64,000 nucleotides of DNA from Owenia fusiformis (GCA_903813345.2 CAIIXF020000010.1:30622828-30686827), one strand, 5' to 3'. Shown: positions 12,701 to 24,466, counted from the first letter of the stretch. Notes: generated from the letters alone by a model not told the origin. Translations and numbers: made by a program.

Positions 12701-15700
12701 GCTCTCTATACTTTTGCTTTTTATCAACCGTAGGTCCCTATACCTGCAAAGGAAACAACGTACTGGTGCCGTACTAAAAAACTTCCAAAGATAACTGAGA
12801 AGCATCACATTATACAGGTATGTTTATGGTATGTCATTAAAGTCTGGATAAAATAAGGTAAATATTCTCGTACGTACAATTATTTTTTCAAATCAAAATA
12901 TACATTTCATGAACTAATTATTGTAGTCTATCTAGTACATCTTTGTGTCGTGCAAAAAGTGTCATTTTTCGTACACCATACATGTAAAGGGTGACGAAAA
13001 TGGCTTTAGATTAATCAAACTATACTTTACAGCAATATTACACTTGTATATACCATTGGAAATATATTTCATTATTATATATTCTCATAATTCTTTTACA
13101 TAGTATTCATCATAAGTAATTCCATGTTGCGATATAAAACACATATCCGTTTTCACATCTCATGTACATCACATCACATCACATCACATCACATCACATC
13201 ACATCACATCACATTACATAGCATGAATCACATCACGTCACAGCACATGTACATCACATCCCATGTACATCACATCATAAAACATCACATCCCATGTACA
13301 TCACATCATAAAACATCACGTCACATCACATCACATCACATCACACGTACATCTCCTCACATGTACACCACATCACATCACATGTACATCACATCATAAG
13401 ACATCACGTCACATCACGTCACATCACATCACACCACATCACATGTACATCACATCATAAAACATCACGTCACATCACATCACACATACATCTCCTCACA
13501 TGTACATTACATCACATCACATGTACATCACATCATAAGAGATCACGTCACATCACGTCGCATCACATCACACCACATCACATGTACATCACATCACATC
13601 ACAGCACACGTACATCTCCTCACATGTACATCACATCACATCACATTACTAAAAAATCATTTCATTTTCACGTTTTAGTTCGAAGGTGTCATATCCCACG
13701 ATAGTATAGGTATCGTACACCATATGGAAGTGTTCCACTGCGAGGTACCACCCGATGAAGAAATCCCCCATTACAATGAACCATGCCCCGGAGAGGGATC
13801 CTCTATGAAACCGTGGATGCAGCGCATCGGGTCATGTAGACGCGTCATCGGAGCATGGGCAATGGGCGCTGGGGTGAGTTCGTTGTAATTAACCTCTGTT
13901 ATTTCACGGGCCTTTTTTGAACTGAACAAGGATGTGCATGTCCAATTACTCTGATGCGGGTAAGTAGTTACCAGTTTCACCACCAGGCGGCTGATTCGGG
14001 TCAGATAGCAGTAGGTACAGCAGAAAATTCACTTAACTTGTATATTCAGCAGTTTCAGTGGTCCAATTAACATATGACCCTTATGTATCTGATACTTATA
14101 CAAATTAGAATATATCCAGTAAAAGAAAATATTTTCTGTCGAATAAAAGAAAATATATTTCACTTTTTGTGATTTTATAACATGGGGTCTATGGGGAATC
14201 TCCCCAAAGTAGAAGTCACATTTACAAAAAAAAATTAAATTTTCCAAATTGATAAACACTTTTTAAAACCACATTTCTAGAAGTAATTTACATGGAGATT
14301 TCAAACATAATATCACTTTGACTGAATTTTAAATTCTTAATGATATAAATCAAGATTATTTCTACTCGGTCTGGGTAATTACATATACTGTACTCTACAG
14401 CTAGTATATCTGTATCCATTGGAAAGATAATTCATTCTGGGATAATCTTAGCATTTGAACCATATCAAGCGACTTTTAAGAAGTGCCACCATGCAACATA
14501 AGTGCCTTTCTCTACACGTTAAGTTTTGAACTCATGGTAATATATTAAACATATATTCCATTTATCTTCGCATCCCTCTTTAAAGTTGTGAATAAAAATG
14601 TTCATTTGCTCATCCACGTGTCGTTCCTCAAATGAGACAGAAGTTATTTCAAGTTATCTGCCTACTTTGGTTGTCTATTTTGAAGAACGTGTACGTGAAA
14701 CGTATAAAATTTGGTATGAACCATTTTCACTTCACTGGCCTTTACTTGCTCGATTGAGTTTGAATTTGAAGGTGTGAGGTCCTCATTGAAACCAATAAAG
14801 AGATTGACAACAACTCCCTGGATCATAAGGACGTCTGCTCAATTGAATCATGAAAATAGCTGACGTCTTAGTATGATGCTTTAATATACGACCTAATGTT
14901 GTAGCCCTTTTGGTATCCGGAAGAGGCGGGATATCCTATAGGTGGCGCTGACTTCTCACGTTACGTCATGATTGAGGTCCATTTCAACAATCCGACATTG
15001 AAAAAAGGTAAAAATAACCAGCACAATTTAAACATAATGTCGTGGCTAAGGCAACAGAGGAGATACAAACAAATACTAAAATTTATGGAGGGGTGCAGGG
15101 GAGGATCTGGGAACCAACAAGGGGGGGGGGGAGTTCAGGTCAGAGAAAAAACGTTCGCTAGCGCGGAAATGAATTTTGGGCCCCTAAAACCCAAAAGTGG
15201 GCCCAAATTTTGAAATTTTGAGGCCCATTTTCTTCAAAATTTGGCCTGAAATTAATAGGCCCACCCAAGGGGGGAGGCCCCCCAGATCCGCCAGTGCGTG
15301 TAGATGAGTTATGAGAAACGTTCCAAAATGTTGCAATATCATTGCCTAGAGATTCCTTGTCATGTCAATAGTTTTTAAAAGTAAAACAATTTTGACACTT
15401 AAATCATGCCTTGATTTTGAGGGATATTGCAATCGTTTTTCAATTCTAATGAGTTTAAATATTTCGAAATCGTACTTGTCCTTGTGTAAAGTCTAAATCA
15501 CTCATTCTCCAATTGTATGTGGTCTTGCTTAATGTGATCAAGATGTAAAATGGTATTTTTCTTATTGTGTAGGTATCATAGATAATTCTGGCATCCGTTT
15601 TTACTACACGCCTACCATGAGACCGCATGACGCCGGGGTTATGGAACTGGGTCTTGAATATATAGACAAAATGGCGGTACCCCCACATGTTGAGGATTTC

Positions 15701-18474
15701 GAGTTAGAAGGATATTGCATTCCCAAATGCACCAAAGTGGTAAGAAAGTAATTGGCACAAATACTAAGATGGTATGAATTGTCGAGGGGTTAATCCTTAC
15801 GCGTCGGGCGGTTGTGTAGTGAACTCTGGCTGTTAAGACTTGAATGCTTTAAATATTGTACGCATGTACACTACGTTTGCCCACTGCTTTAGATACCATT
15901 TATCCATTACTGATGTTCTGATTTTACAGGGTCTTCCACGCAATGGCATTCACATATTTGGATCACAGTTACATACACATTTGACTGGCAAGCGTGTCGT
16001 GACGAAGCACTACAGAGACGGCGTGGAATTGCCGGAGTTGAACAGGGACAACCACTACAGTCCTCACTTCCAAGAGATACGTATCCTTCATAGTCCCGTA
16101 CACGTTAGACAAGTAAGGGTTTTCAAACTGCTGGATACACAGCCAATCCGCAAAAGCACCTTACAGTACCACGAACGCGGCGTTGAAAGATACAGTGGAC
16201 AATACAGAGTACTGTAACGTACATTACATAAAAATGGTACCGTGGGAAACCGTATAAGCTTACGATACTGTATGATACCGTAATGTAATCAAAATGCGGA
16301 TTTAATTGGGAATGTAACAATGATTTTTAACAAATGGATATTATCTTCAGGACGTTGGATCCCAGACAACATAACTACGCGCCTTCTTTACCGAATTATG
16401 TCTGCATCTCTTTGGTCAGAGAGCGTATCGTTATAGTTAAAATCATTAATTTTAGATCGTAATTGAAAATATACGAGTCCTTATAGTTCTAATTAGACAT
16501 TTCTTTAGACAGTACTATCATTTACTAAAAAATAACCAATGTTAACATTTTAAACCATGTTACATGAAGCCTCAAAACCTTTGTTATACGTATACACCAA
16601 ATTTAACCCCCTAGTAATGACATGGTTAATTTGAGAATATTAATTCGATACATTTCAGGGTGATGAACTCATCACGACATGTACGCACAATACCATGTCA
16701 AGGCCAAACATCACTTTCGGGGGATTCGCCATCAGTGATGAAATGTGTGTCAACTATATCCACTACTACCCGAAATCCAAACTAGAAGTCTGCAAGAGCT
16801 CCATTGCAACCGATGCCTTAGAAAAATTCTTTGATACTGCTAAAAGGTAGAGATTTTGAAACCAATAGATGGCATGCCATCTTTATTTAAACATTATATT
16901 TTCCATTTTCCTTCAATGTTTTTGCATTGCATAAAATCTCATATGATGAAACCTTTAACATGAAAAAACAGTTTATTTGTTTCATTCATATATATTTGTG
17001 AGTATCCATTTTTATTGACCTATTATCCTGTAAACAGTTATTTGATATCATTACAGATTGGACGACCGAGTTATTTCCCCTATGAAGGTAGTAAGTAAGA
17101 GCTATAAGTCAGTCAGATGGGACAGAGTGACGACCAACCTCCTTGAAGCATTCTACATGAAGGAGCCCATTTCCATGCAGTGTAACCAGTCTGATGGTCA
17201 TCGATTCCCGGTAAGATTGTCGTCTGCTCAATTTCATTTGACGTCATTTCCATATTCAGGCAGAGTTTCGTATTTGAAAAAGTTGCAATCATTTAGCCAT
17301 TATCATATCCAGGAAAGATTTTTCATGTTTAAAAAAAACCAAAATGATTATTATCAATTATTTTAACAATAGGAAAGTGAAACTAGGATCTCGTAAATTT
17401 CCACACCACCTTTAAATCCAGTGTACAATTATTGCTTGTCCTTTGATGCTTATTTTGCCGTAAAATGTTATGATTTCTTCTAATATGAAAGAAGGTCTTA
17501 TGACGTGCACGGACCTGGGGACAATTCAGGAAATACGGTCTGATCTCAGCTTTGAGCGTTAATCTCTGCCTTATTTAAAAAGCTAACTATGTGTTTTATA
17601 TATTTTTCCTTCAAAATTTTGATGGGATCAAACATATTTTTAAAGTTAAATATATCCCGACATCGTCAAATACGCTGTAAGACGGAACACTTTACGCTTA
17701 CAGGGCTCGTCTAAATTGGGATAACTTTTGAAATAATGATCAAAATTCCCCTAAAATTTCAAAATTTATTCAATGGAACATGTTCATTTATGACGTCACG
17801 ATTGCTTAACGGCTACAGTTAAAATGATCTTATATGAACGCTTTTAAAATTTTCAAAATTGTGTAAGGTTTTGAAGGCGAATGGGACGAGCAATAAGTTT
17901 ACCTTCATTTAACCTTCTAACTTAAGTCTGATTTGAAAGAAAAATTAACTGCACAATTTTGTCATGGCGAAATTTACAAAACAATAACCAGTTTGTTTAT
18001 TTTGCAAATAATATTGAAATAAGAGCTGGTTTTTGAGACTTGAAAAAAATGTGACGCATCGATTTTTACCACAAATTCCATACATATCAATTTTTACCAA
18101 CGCCCCAAGTGGATTTCTTGACCGTTTTTCAAAATTCAAAAACATTTTAGACATATTGTCCTCGAGATCTTGCTACCCTGTGAATTTTGTCATGATTAGA
18201 TAAGGATAAAGTATTTTATTTTTAGGGTGACTAAACTTGTCAAAAATGTGACGCTTGTCGTTTTTGACGTTGTAAGGCTGTTTGCGCCCTATGCTGCTCA
18301 TTGTTTTGTCTTGGTTTTTGACGCCATAATATTACGCTAATTGTCCCCAGTTTCGTGCGACGTGTACCTACAGTTTACATATTAAATTGCAATTTATAGG
18401 GACACTGGGATGACTCGGAAATACCGAAGATAACACACCCCCTACCAACACCACTTCGACACTGTCCACCATGA
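3711..18474 (+). CDS. DBH: Dopamine beta-hydroxylase / tyramine beta-hydroxylase family copper monooxygenase
   Basis: Eleven exons join in frame to 648 aa: 3711-4136, 4711-4908, 5375-5548, 12734-12817, 13679-13873, 14905-15007, 15573-15739, 15930-16112, 16659-16846, 17057-17210, 18400-18474 (stop TGA), all GT-AG. Order: N-terminal tail, hydrophobic signal-anchor (about residues 42-58), DOMON domain (about 65-208), two copper type II monooxygenase domains (about 265-600). Copper ligands are present by family alignment: CuH His308/His309 in VHHMEVFHC and His385 in EVHFNNP; CuM His464/His466 in HTHLTG and Met539 in DEMCVNYIHYYP. Family enzymes hydroxylate the beta carbon of dopamine or tyramine with ascorbate and oxygen in secretory vesicles. 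YPEEAG and RDNHYSPHFQEIR fit DBH/TBH better than MOXD1. The length (648 aa) is close to the roughly 617 aa of vertebrate DBH. An in-frame TGA lies just before the first ATG; Met39 (3825) is an alternative start. Dopamine versus tyramine preference cannot be told from sequence. Confidence 0.93.
4962..4988. repeat. Perfect short palindrome in intron 2
   Basis: Two 12-base arms (GTTATAAAGACG and its reverse complement) flank a 3-base loop. A partial copy of one arm (aacgtctttataacaaaatgg) recurs at about 5186-5207. Confidence 0.6.
6018..6293. mobile_element. Small foldback MITE
   Basis: TAATGGAGCACTTCGG at about 6021 is mirrored by CCGAAGTGCTCCATTA at about 6276-6291. The inner parts (cgttgttc / gaacaacat) also pair. 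It is about 275 bp, non-coding, in intron 3 of the DBH-like gene. Confidence 0.6.
7541..10110. mobile_element. Non-autonomous TIR DNA transposon, about 2.6 kb
   Basis: The left end GGGGTCTATTTCTCCAAAC (about 7544) is mirrored at about 10090-10107 (gtttggagaaatagacccc). The arms continue with repeated CCGTAAAGTTACGGA-like words and their complements over roughly 100-200 bp. No transposase frame is visible. The interior has a direct duplication (8465-8770 and 9011-9310; for example gttgcaacatccagcagtta in both) and carries one copy of the three-copy 0.4-kb repeat at 7867-8275. It sits in intron 3 of the DBH-like gene. The superfamily is not assignable from the ends. Confidence 0.65.
7867..8275. 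repeat. Dispersed 0.4-kb repeat, copy 1
   Basis: Begins agatgcgagtaggaagttac and ends near atttcttctcgcacttagtc. It is collinear with copies at 12063-12484 and 13952-14369. Inverted-repeat-like ends (gatgcgagtag / ctactcgcatc) suggest a MITE. Confidence 0.75.
10290..10679 (-). pseudogene. Transposon-derived protein fragment with frameshift
   Basis: One frame, from an ATG at 10679, gives DRSWAKEFLGLQSKLEGYDR and VTPYIHCLVY. After a frameshift near 10490 a second frame continues RVIKRYGSLKIFTGQGVEKS, NDDIKSLYHRK, and then a basic tail (KARRWKKQKPKYN) to a stop near 10267. The TPYIHxLVY...GQGVEKxND pattern recalls multicopy uncharacterised, probably transposon-encoded proteins of marine invertebrates; that is recalled, not checked. 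A degraded piece of the same 3' end lies just left of the 2.6-kb transposon (about 7500-7540). Confidence 0.5.
12063..12484. repeat. Dispersed 0.4-kb repeat, copy 2
   Basis: Same order of words as copy 1 (gatgcgagtaggcagttacc, ccaggtggctcgttcgggtc) through to atttctattcgcatctagtc. It has the best-preserved inverted ends of the three copies. Located in intron 3, about 250 bp before exon 4 of the DBH-like gene. Confidence 0.75.
13160..13655 (+). repeat. ACATC pentanucleotide satellite
   Basis: About 500 bp of mostly CACAT/ACATC units, with a higher-order variant in which blocks of the pentamer alternate with catgtacatcacatcataa. It fills the end of intron 4 and stops about 25 bp before exon 5 of the DBH-like gene. 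Open frames across it (runs of TSHHI) are repeat artefacts. Confidence 0.95.
13952..14369. repeat. Dispersed 0.4-kb repeat, copy 3
   Basis: Begins gatgcgggtaagtagttacc and shares ccaccaggcggctgattcgg, the cttatgtatctgatac segment and the atgataTAAATCAAGATTAT end with copies 1 and 2. It is the most diverged copy. Located about 80 bp after exon 5, in intron 5. Confidence 0.7.
15105..15300. repeat. Poly-G repeat ending GATCCGCCAGTG
   Basis: Contains a G12 run near 15120, GGGCCC words with AT-rich connectors, and the terminus ccagatccgccagtg. Related termini and interiors occur at 38598-38735 and 58540-58730. It lies in intron 6, about 100 bp after exon 6. Confidence 0.55.
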
Positions 18475-18902
18475 AGAAAAACAGTCAATTGTTGAATGGA
18501 TTATTACGTCCATGCTGACCGATTGCTATTGTGGGGGGGGGATAAAACAGACTGTAAAAGTAGTGGCCAAAAACTGTCAATACTGCACCTGATTTTAAAT
18601 TGAACTGAATTGGTCAATTTATACTGTTACTTAAGATATGAAATGAGTGCTCTAAAATGGACTAGATTAATCCACGATTTGTCTTCCAAGTTGATGAGGA
18701 CAGAGAGGGGGACATAGTGGCGCACTTATTCTCTCTTAAATAGTTTTACTATTTCATAAAACATCTTCCTGTTCATGGTTTTTTAAAACACATGATGCTT
18801 TATTGTTTTTAAATGAAGCTTAGTACAGTGAAGAATGAAAATTCAATCTTTCATATTTTCAATATAAAATTTGATATGTATTTGATATGTATTTGATATG
18901 TA
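18475..18902. other. 3' flank of the DBH-like gene
   Basis: Holds the presumed 3' UTR. A G8 run lies at about 18534. An AATAAA-like signal could not be placed with confidence. No further gene is seen. Confidence 0.5.
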
Positions 18903-19548
18903 TTCGGGTGTCCCGAAAGTATGGGGCCCCCCCTAGGCAGACATATACCAGTGTCGTCACAGTATGTGTCATATATCATTTTAAAGCTTATGCAAAGTTG
19001 ATTGATTGATTCGCCAAGTATCATGGTTCAACTCTCAAATGTGAAAAAATTACAGGCATTTCAAAATTTAGTGTTTGGTCAAAATTAAGTTCAATTTTAC
19101 ACCAAATCACTAGTCAATGTGTCCTCCCGGGCCATTTTAACAGCAGCAATTATTTTCGGGTTGGATGGATATTGAATTGGAAAAAGAGAACGGTGAGGGT
19201 AGAAACTCTAAGGAAACTCTTCTAAAGTTCCTTAACAGGTTTTAAGAGGGTTATAAAATTCCACACCCCTATTTGAAGGGCTTTTAAGGTCATATCTGAA
19301 AATAATTGCTGCTGTGAGCATGGCCAAGGGGGGACTCATTGACTAGTGATGTGGTGTAAAATTGAACTTTATTTTGACAAAACACTAACTTTTAAAATTA
19401 CTGTAACTTTTTCCCATTTGGGAGTTAAACCATGATACTTGGCAAATCAATGTAACTTTGGATAAGCTTTAAAATGATATATGACACATACTATGAGGAC
19501 ATTGGAATATGTCTGCCTAGGGGGGGGGCATACTTTCGGGACACCCTG
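18903..19548. mobile_element. TA-flanked foldback MITE (Tc1/mariner type)
   Basis: The left end CGGGTGTCCCGAAAGTATG pairs with the right end catactttcgggacaccctg. Pairing continues for roughly 250 bp on each side (cctaggcagacatat, atgtgtcatatatcatttta, aatcactagtcaatg against their complements). TA borders both ends (18901-18902 and 19549-19550). It is 646 bp with no transposase. Each arm carries a G or C run just inside the terminus. Confidence 0.85.
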
Positions 19549-20119
19549 TATAGGATATCCTAGGACTCTAAGTGATATCACCTTCAACCACGAGTTAATA
19601 TCAATATCTCTACGAGTGAAAGTCAGAGAAAGGAACTCAGACCAGTCGAGATCCCCATGATCCTAACGACCATCTCAAGTAAATTTTATTATGAAATAAA
19701 TAGGTTATTAATGGTCGTGATGGAATATTGCCAATATCATATTTTCACTCGGAATAAAATTCATTTTCCATCCCACCCAGTTTTGTAGTTTAGCTATCAT
19801 ATCTGTGTCCTCTTATATTTTGATACTTCTCTGACATATTATTTTCGGAAAAAATAACATGACTGAATCTCCCTAAATTACAAAAAGCCACAGCTTTGCT
19901 GCACATTATACATTACTATCTGAAATATACAAAAGTTAGGATAAATATAAATGTTTCTATTTTTACATAAACTGTTTCAATTTGGTCATTTGATTGTTTA
20001 TTTTTTAAATTCAAAGTACTCAAAAATATTTAAATTTTTTTACTATAAGACTTAAGAATCCTACAGTGATCGATACATAACTTTTGAACAGTCTATGTTT
20101 ATTATTTTCAACAGTTCTT

Positions 20120-23100
20120 TTATCCAGATGTGAATCTTGGTTCACTTTCATTCTTCTCCGAGGCATCAGTTGAAATCACGTGACGAGTATTTACTTGACC
20201 CCAAGACCAGTAGAAGCTATACACCTTTTTATAACCTTTTACCCATTTGTCTTCTCCATCTTTGTTGTCTAGATTAAGCAATAATGATTGACCCTCTTTG
20301 AATTGAAGCTCACCTGGTTGAGCGTCTTCTTTTGACACCGTATCTATGGCTTTATACCAGTGCCATTCTTTGTCCTGAAAGACATAAGATTAACTCATTT
20401 GTAAACTTTGGTGACATACTAGTATTTGCATTCTTTACTGCATCGTACTATACGAGGGTTGTCCCAGAAAGCTAGAGCATATAGTGCATTACTTCTGTGA
20501 CAACCCTCGTACTTACTGAAACGTTGTTTTATCTAAAAACCATATTCAAAATATGAAAAAGTTTTCATTTACTCAATAAAATCACAACAATTTTTTAAAA
20601 TAATAATGCCAAAAATCCGTTTACAATTTTTGTTATGAAAATTATCGATGATCCATGATTAAACCCCAAACACTATTAATTACTATGTTTATTTAGAAAG
20701 GTGTACACCACTAAATGTCAATAAATACAATAATTTGTAGATAATAAAACGCTTACGGTATTCACAGGTTCCGATTCCCTTTCGTTCTCCGCACGTTTCT
20801 CTGCATTGATGACGGATTCAATGAAATCGAGAATCTCACTGAAAGCAAGAACAAAATTAGTATGTATTTTTGAGGATTTTTGAGGGGGTTTCTCTTGAAG
20901 TATCTATTGTTTTTCTACGTGTGTTCATTTTACCCCGTCGCTCTTACAGTAGGTTGATCTCTAAATAAAGACCCAAATGAATATATGTGATCAAAATTGG
21001 AAAATAAGAAAAATAAACTAAATAGAAATAAATGTTATTTTCGAGTACACATAATTCATTCCATACGGGTAACGATTTTTGGCGCGAAGACGAGGATTTT
21101 CCAACCCTAAACATATCCATGAACTTTTATCCCTAACCCTATACTCGTAACCCAAACTTTAACCCTTAAAGTGCCCGATAAAGTATAAAATGCGCATGCG
21201 TCCAGGTGTTGATAAACTATAAATAGCGAAAATCCAGGGTTTGTCACCACAAGGTAAGCCAGGACGTGTTGAGAGAACAGCTAGTGTTGATATTGAGTTT
21301 ATATGTAGCCAGATAAGTTTCCTTATTGAAATTACATATGGTTATTAGCAATACTTTGTAGGTGCTAAATAATAAAATATTTAGAGTATATATGAGAGAA
21401 ATTGGTCATTTCGAACCTGTTGAAAAGTGTGTGGCTCTCGGCTACACCGAGGAATTTACTTCCATGAGTACACACATAAATGTGGGGTTCCCCAAGAGGT
21501 ACGCGACAAGGTGACCTGGCATCAACTGTGCGACTAAATGCTACTATCTTCGAGAAGATAAAATAACGAATACGACAATAAGTTATTGCATGTGACAATT
21601 CCGAGCCTTCATCTCACTGAAGTATTTTGAAGTGAAAATAGGATTTTTGTTTTGATACATGAATTCAGAACTTTATTCTGACAACTAATCAAAACTGAAC
21701 AAAATTGATTGTACGTAACAGACAATTTATTGTTTTACAATGTTTTGATTGGCTAAACGAATGAAACCAACAAATTATGACATGTGAAATGACAATTTTG
21801 AAATGTAAAATTTAAAAGTGACAAACACAACCTCCCTATCCACTCTTTGGGAGCCCTAGTAAATTAGAAATATGTACATGCAGCAGTGGTAGTGTGCAGC
21901 TTATTATCACACTACGCTTTGTATTCTAAAGCCTGTTGTTTGTAATAACACTGTTCACTCAACGTATGTTTTGTGTGTGGGCAGTCAACGATAATCATTG
22001 TTTTATCCCGGTTATATGACCTCGGCGATTATAACAAAACCGTACTAAACGAAAAAACGCAAATAAGAGAAAGCTTTCACACACATATAAAAAATTAACT
22101 AGTCTAATCCGCCAGTATAAACTCTGTGCTATACGTAGCCGGGTCAGGCGCACACTTTAAAAGAGTCGGAATTTCGCTCGTCCATCTCCGCTTGAATGTC
22201 ACCGTTGCTTTCTCAATTCCATGCGCGGGTCTACATTTTTCGATTTTGTCCAGAGTTCATAATTTAAGTATTGGCGGCTCAGTTCCAGCCGAGTGCGTCA
22301 ATCATAATATTTGGCTTATTAATCGTCGTTAAGTCATTCAGTTGCGCGTACATTTTGTACGTGGACGATTTCGGTAAAGTTTCCAGTCAATGGCGCAAAA
22401 ATGCACTCGTTTTAGATCACAGGAGCTTTGAAAATTTGAAAAACTGGTTTGAAAAGCGTCCGCCATTTTTGTTTCAGAAATTTTTTCAAATTTTTAAAGC
22501 CTCTATCATTTAAAGCAATACATAGGGTATTTTTTGAAAAAATAGATTCTGTTCAGTGACCTTTCCAAAATAACTATTTTTAGCTTTTTTTCAGTCACAA
22601 TTTCGGAGGGCCGAAATATCTATTTCCAAAAATAATCATGTTTAGGGCCATTCTGACCATGCCCATTATGACCCTAGTATGTATCCAACAGACCGAATAT
22701 AATATTCGGTCTGTTATGATTGATATATTTCCTGTGGAAATCGCGGTGATATGTTTTGCACATTAATTTCTCGTTTATTATAAGAATGTTCACCTTGAAA
22801 ATTGGTGAATATGTTGAAGAGATGTTCATCTTAAACTAGAAGCAAAAATATTTGTATAAGGCGGGTACAAGTTGATATAAAATAATGAAATGTTCAGACT
22901 CACCGAAACTTCAGGATGTGTTCATAAGTAGATCGCGAAATCAATGTCAAGGACGTTTGAGTTCACGAGATCCAAACGAGATATGCAAATTTTGAACTTT
23001 GACAACACATGACCACTTGATTACCTCGGCCTTCTTCATGAATATTTCCGCTCTATTTACTATAAATGAAGAAAATTAATCGGGATAATGATAATAAATG

Positions 23101-24068
23101 ACTAGATCTAATAAATTCCCGCACAAATGGAATTTAGCAATACGCTTCCGTAATGTTGCTCCCGCTCCACGTGTTATTTGTTTACAAATAGACTGACGTC
23201 ACTGGCTAAATCTCGTTTATCGTGAGAATTGGCATTGCCAAAATGGCTTGACCTAATCAATGGCTTCGCTACAAGAAGCGTCTGTACATTTTATGAATAT
23301 CTTCAGTAAGAGGACAATATACGAAAAAATAATATTGTGAGTTCTTTATAAGGTAATCATTCTATCATTAAGGTCAGGGTGCATGATGGGAAATTTTCTG
23401 CATTCCTCAATTGAGTCACATGTTATTTTTCAAACAAGAATCACTCCTTCCCTTCATTGTCTATATCTTCCAGTTTTGCACAAAGAGTGCACTTATATGC
23501 CTAGAAAAGACTTGTGAGAAGAATGTTTTGATAAAGTGTATAAAAAACAAGAAAATTCAGTGAAAAAAATCAGAAAATTTTCAGAAATTTTTTTCACTGA
23601 ATTTTCTCATTTTTTATACATTTTACAAAACAAACCTTCTCACAAGGCTTTTCTAGGCACAGAAGTGCACTCTTTTTGCAAACTTGGAAGATGTAGACAA
23701 TGTGGGGAAGGAGTTATTCATGTTTGAAAAATAACATGTGACTCAATTGAGGAATGCAGAAAATTTCCCAACATGCACCCTGTCCTTAAACAAACTTATT
23801 TGTAACATTTATACAACACCACATTTTACAATAGGTGACTTACAGTCTGAATATTTATTCAGACGAAGGATACAGTCTAATTATGACCCTGGTCATGTAA
23901 ATGATATGTGGAACTGACTAAAGATCAAAACAAAACTCTCTTATCTTAGTTCTAAAGATTTCAAAAAAATAAGCGGCCTACATACCCATACTCATCAACT
24001 GGGGCGGATCCTGCAAGGTAGACCATACACACTAGTGCCAGTCCTCCTAATATAATTTTGTTCATCAT
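20120..24068 (-). CDS. Small secreted protein, family unknown (139 aa)
   Basis: Three exons on the minus strand join in frame: 24068-23986 (start ATGATG), 20838-20757 and 20374-20120 (stop TAA). Donors are GTATGT and GTAAGC; acceptors end TTTCAG. The product starts with a clear signal peptide (MMNKIILGGLALVCMVYLAG, probable cleavage after SAGSA-like small residues near position 22). The mature part is acidic and cysteine-free, has a helical stretch with a KR pair (VINAEKRAENE), and ends in a Trp/Tyr-rich portion. The segment ELQFKEGQSLLLNL followed by DKWVKG loosely recalls an SH3 RT-loop and n-Src region, which is inference only. I do not recognise the family. The first intron holds a 420-bp foldback (23369-23788), the second a 61-bp mariner relic (20451-20511). 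A MITE and the DIRS-like element lie immediately upstream. Confidence 0.7.
20451..20511. mobile_element. Minimal mariner-type inverted-repeat relic
   Basis: TACGAGGGTTGTC at the left is perfectly mirrored by GACAACCCTCGTA at the right, giving a 61-bp hairpin bounded by TA. The termini look like mariner ends with nearly all of the interior deleted. Confidence 0.6.
22687..22715. repeat. Perfect 29-bp palindrome
   Basis: Arms of 14 bases (AACAGACCGAATAT and its complement) surround one central base. Located in the first intron of the small secreted-protein gene. No T-run or other context suggests a function. Confidence 0.7.
23369..23788. mobile_element. Long-arm foldback MITE
   Basis: TAAGGTCAGGGTGCATGATG at the left is mirrored by acatgcaccctgtcctta at the right. 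The two roughly 200-bp arms pair almost throughout (ctcaattgagtcacatgtta, gcctagaaaagac, gtgaaaaaaat against complements), leaving a tiny loop near 23575. It is non-coding; a transcript would form a long hairpin. Located in the first intron of the secreted-protein gene. Confidence 0.8.
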
Positions 24069-24317
24069 TGTAGTCCAGTTCTCCTCTATTGTCAGTTCTG
24101 TACCTCTGTACCTGCCTTTTCCGAATAAAAAGCCTATTCGATTCACTAGTTTTTGCCTGAGTTGCCACACCTATTTCAAGGTTGCCAACGTTGAACTGGC
24201 CCTTGTGTTCATCGAACCCTTGCAAAACAGCACGTGCCAACTGTTTGCTATAGATTATAATTATGTGGTCAATTTGGCCATAACAGTTGAGTTTATAGTA
24301 CATGTGAACATTTATGC

Positions 24318-24463
24318 CTTGACCACATTTGCTCCGATTTTCACTACGGCGCCCGGCCGATTGAGTATTTTGTTCAAAATTGAATACAATATTGAATGAA
24401 CAAAACACTCAATCGGCAGATCGGGCGGGCGCTGGCCGATGGATTGAAGCATATGTGACCCAG
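24318..24463. mobile_element. Foldback MITE family member 1 (CACATTTGCTCCGATT ends)
   Basis: Ends are gaccacatttgctccgattt and gcatatgtgacccag. The interior contains ggccgattgagtattttgtt, facing its complement. It is shared with 32212-32343 and 46531-46658. The right end abuts the DIRS-like element. Confidence 0.75.
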
Positions 24464-24466
24464 GCA

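Noticed and set aside
13124-13399. Open frame of repeated TSHHI residues
   Set aside because: It is the translation of the ACATC satellite.
13160-13655. Possible CRISPR-like or regularly spaced array
   Set aside because: Simple pentanucleotide satellite in a eukaryotic intron with no unique spacers.
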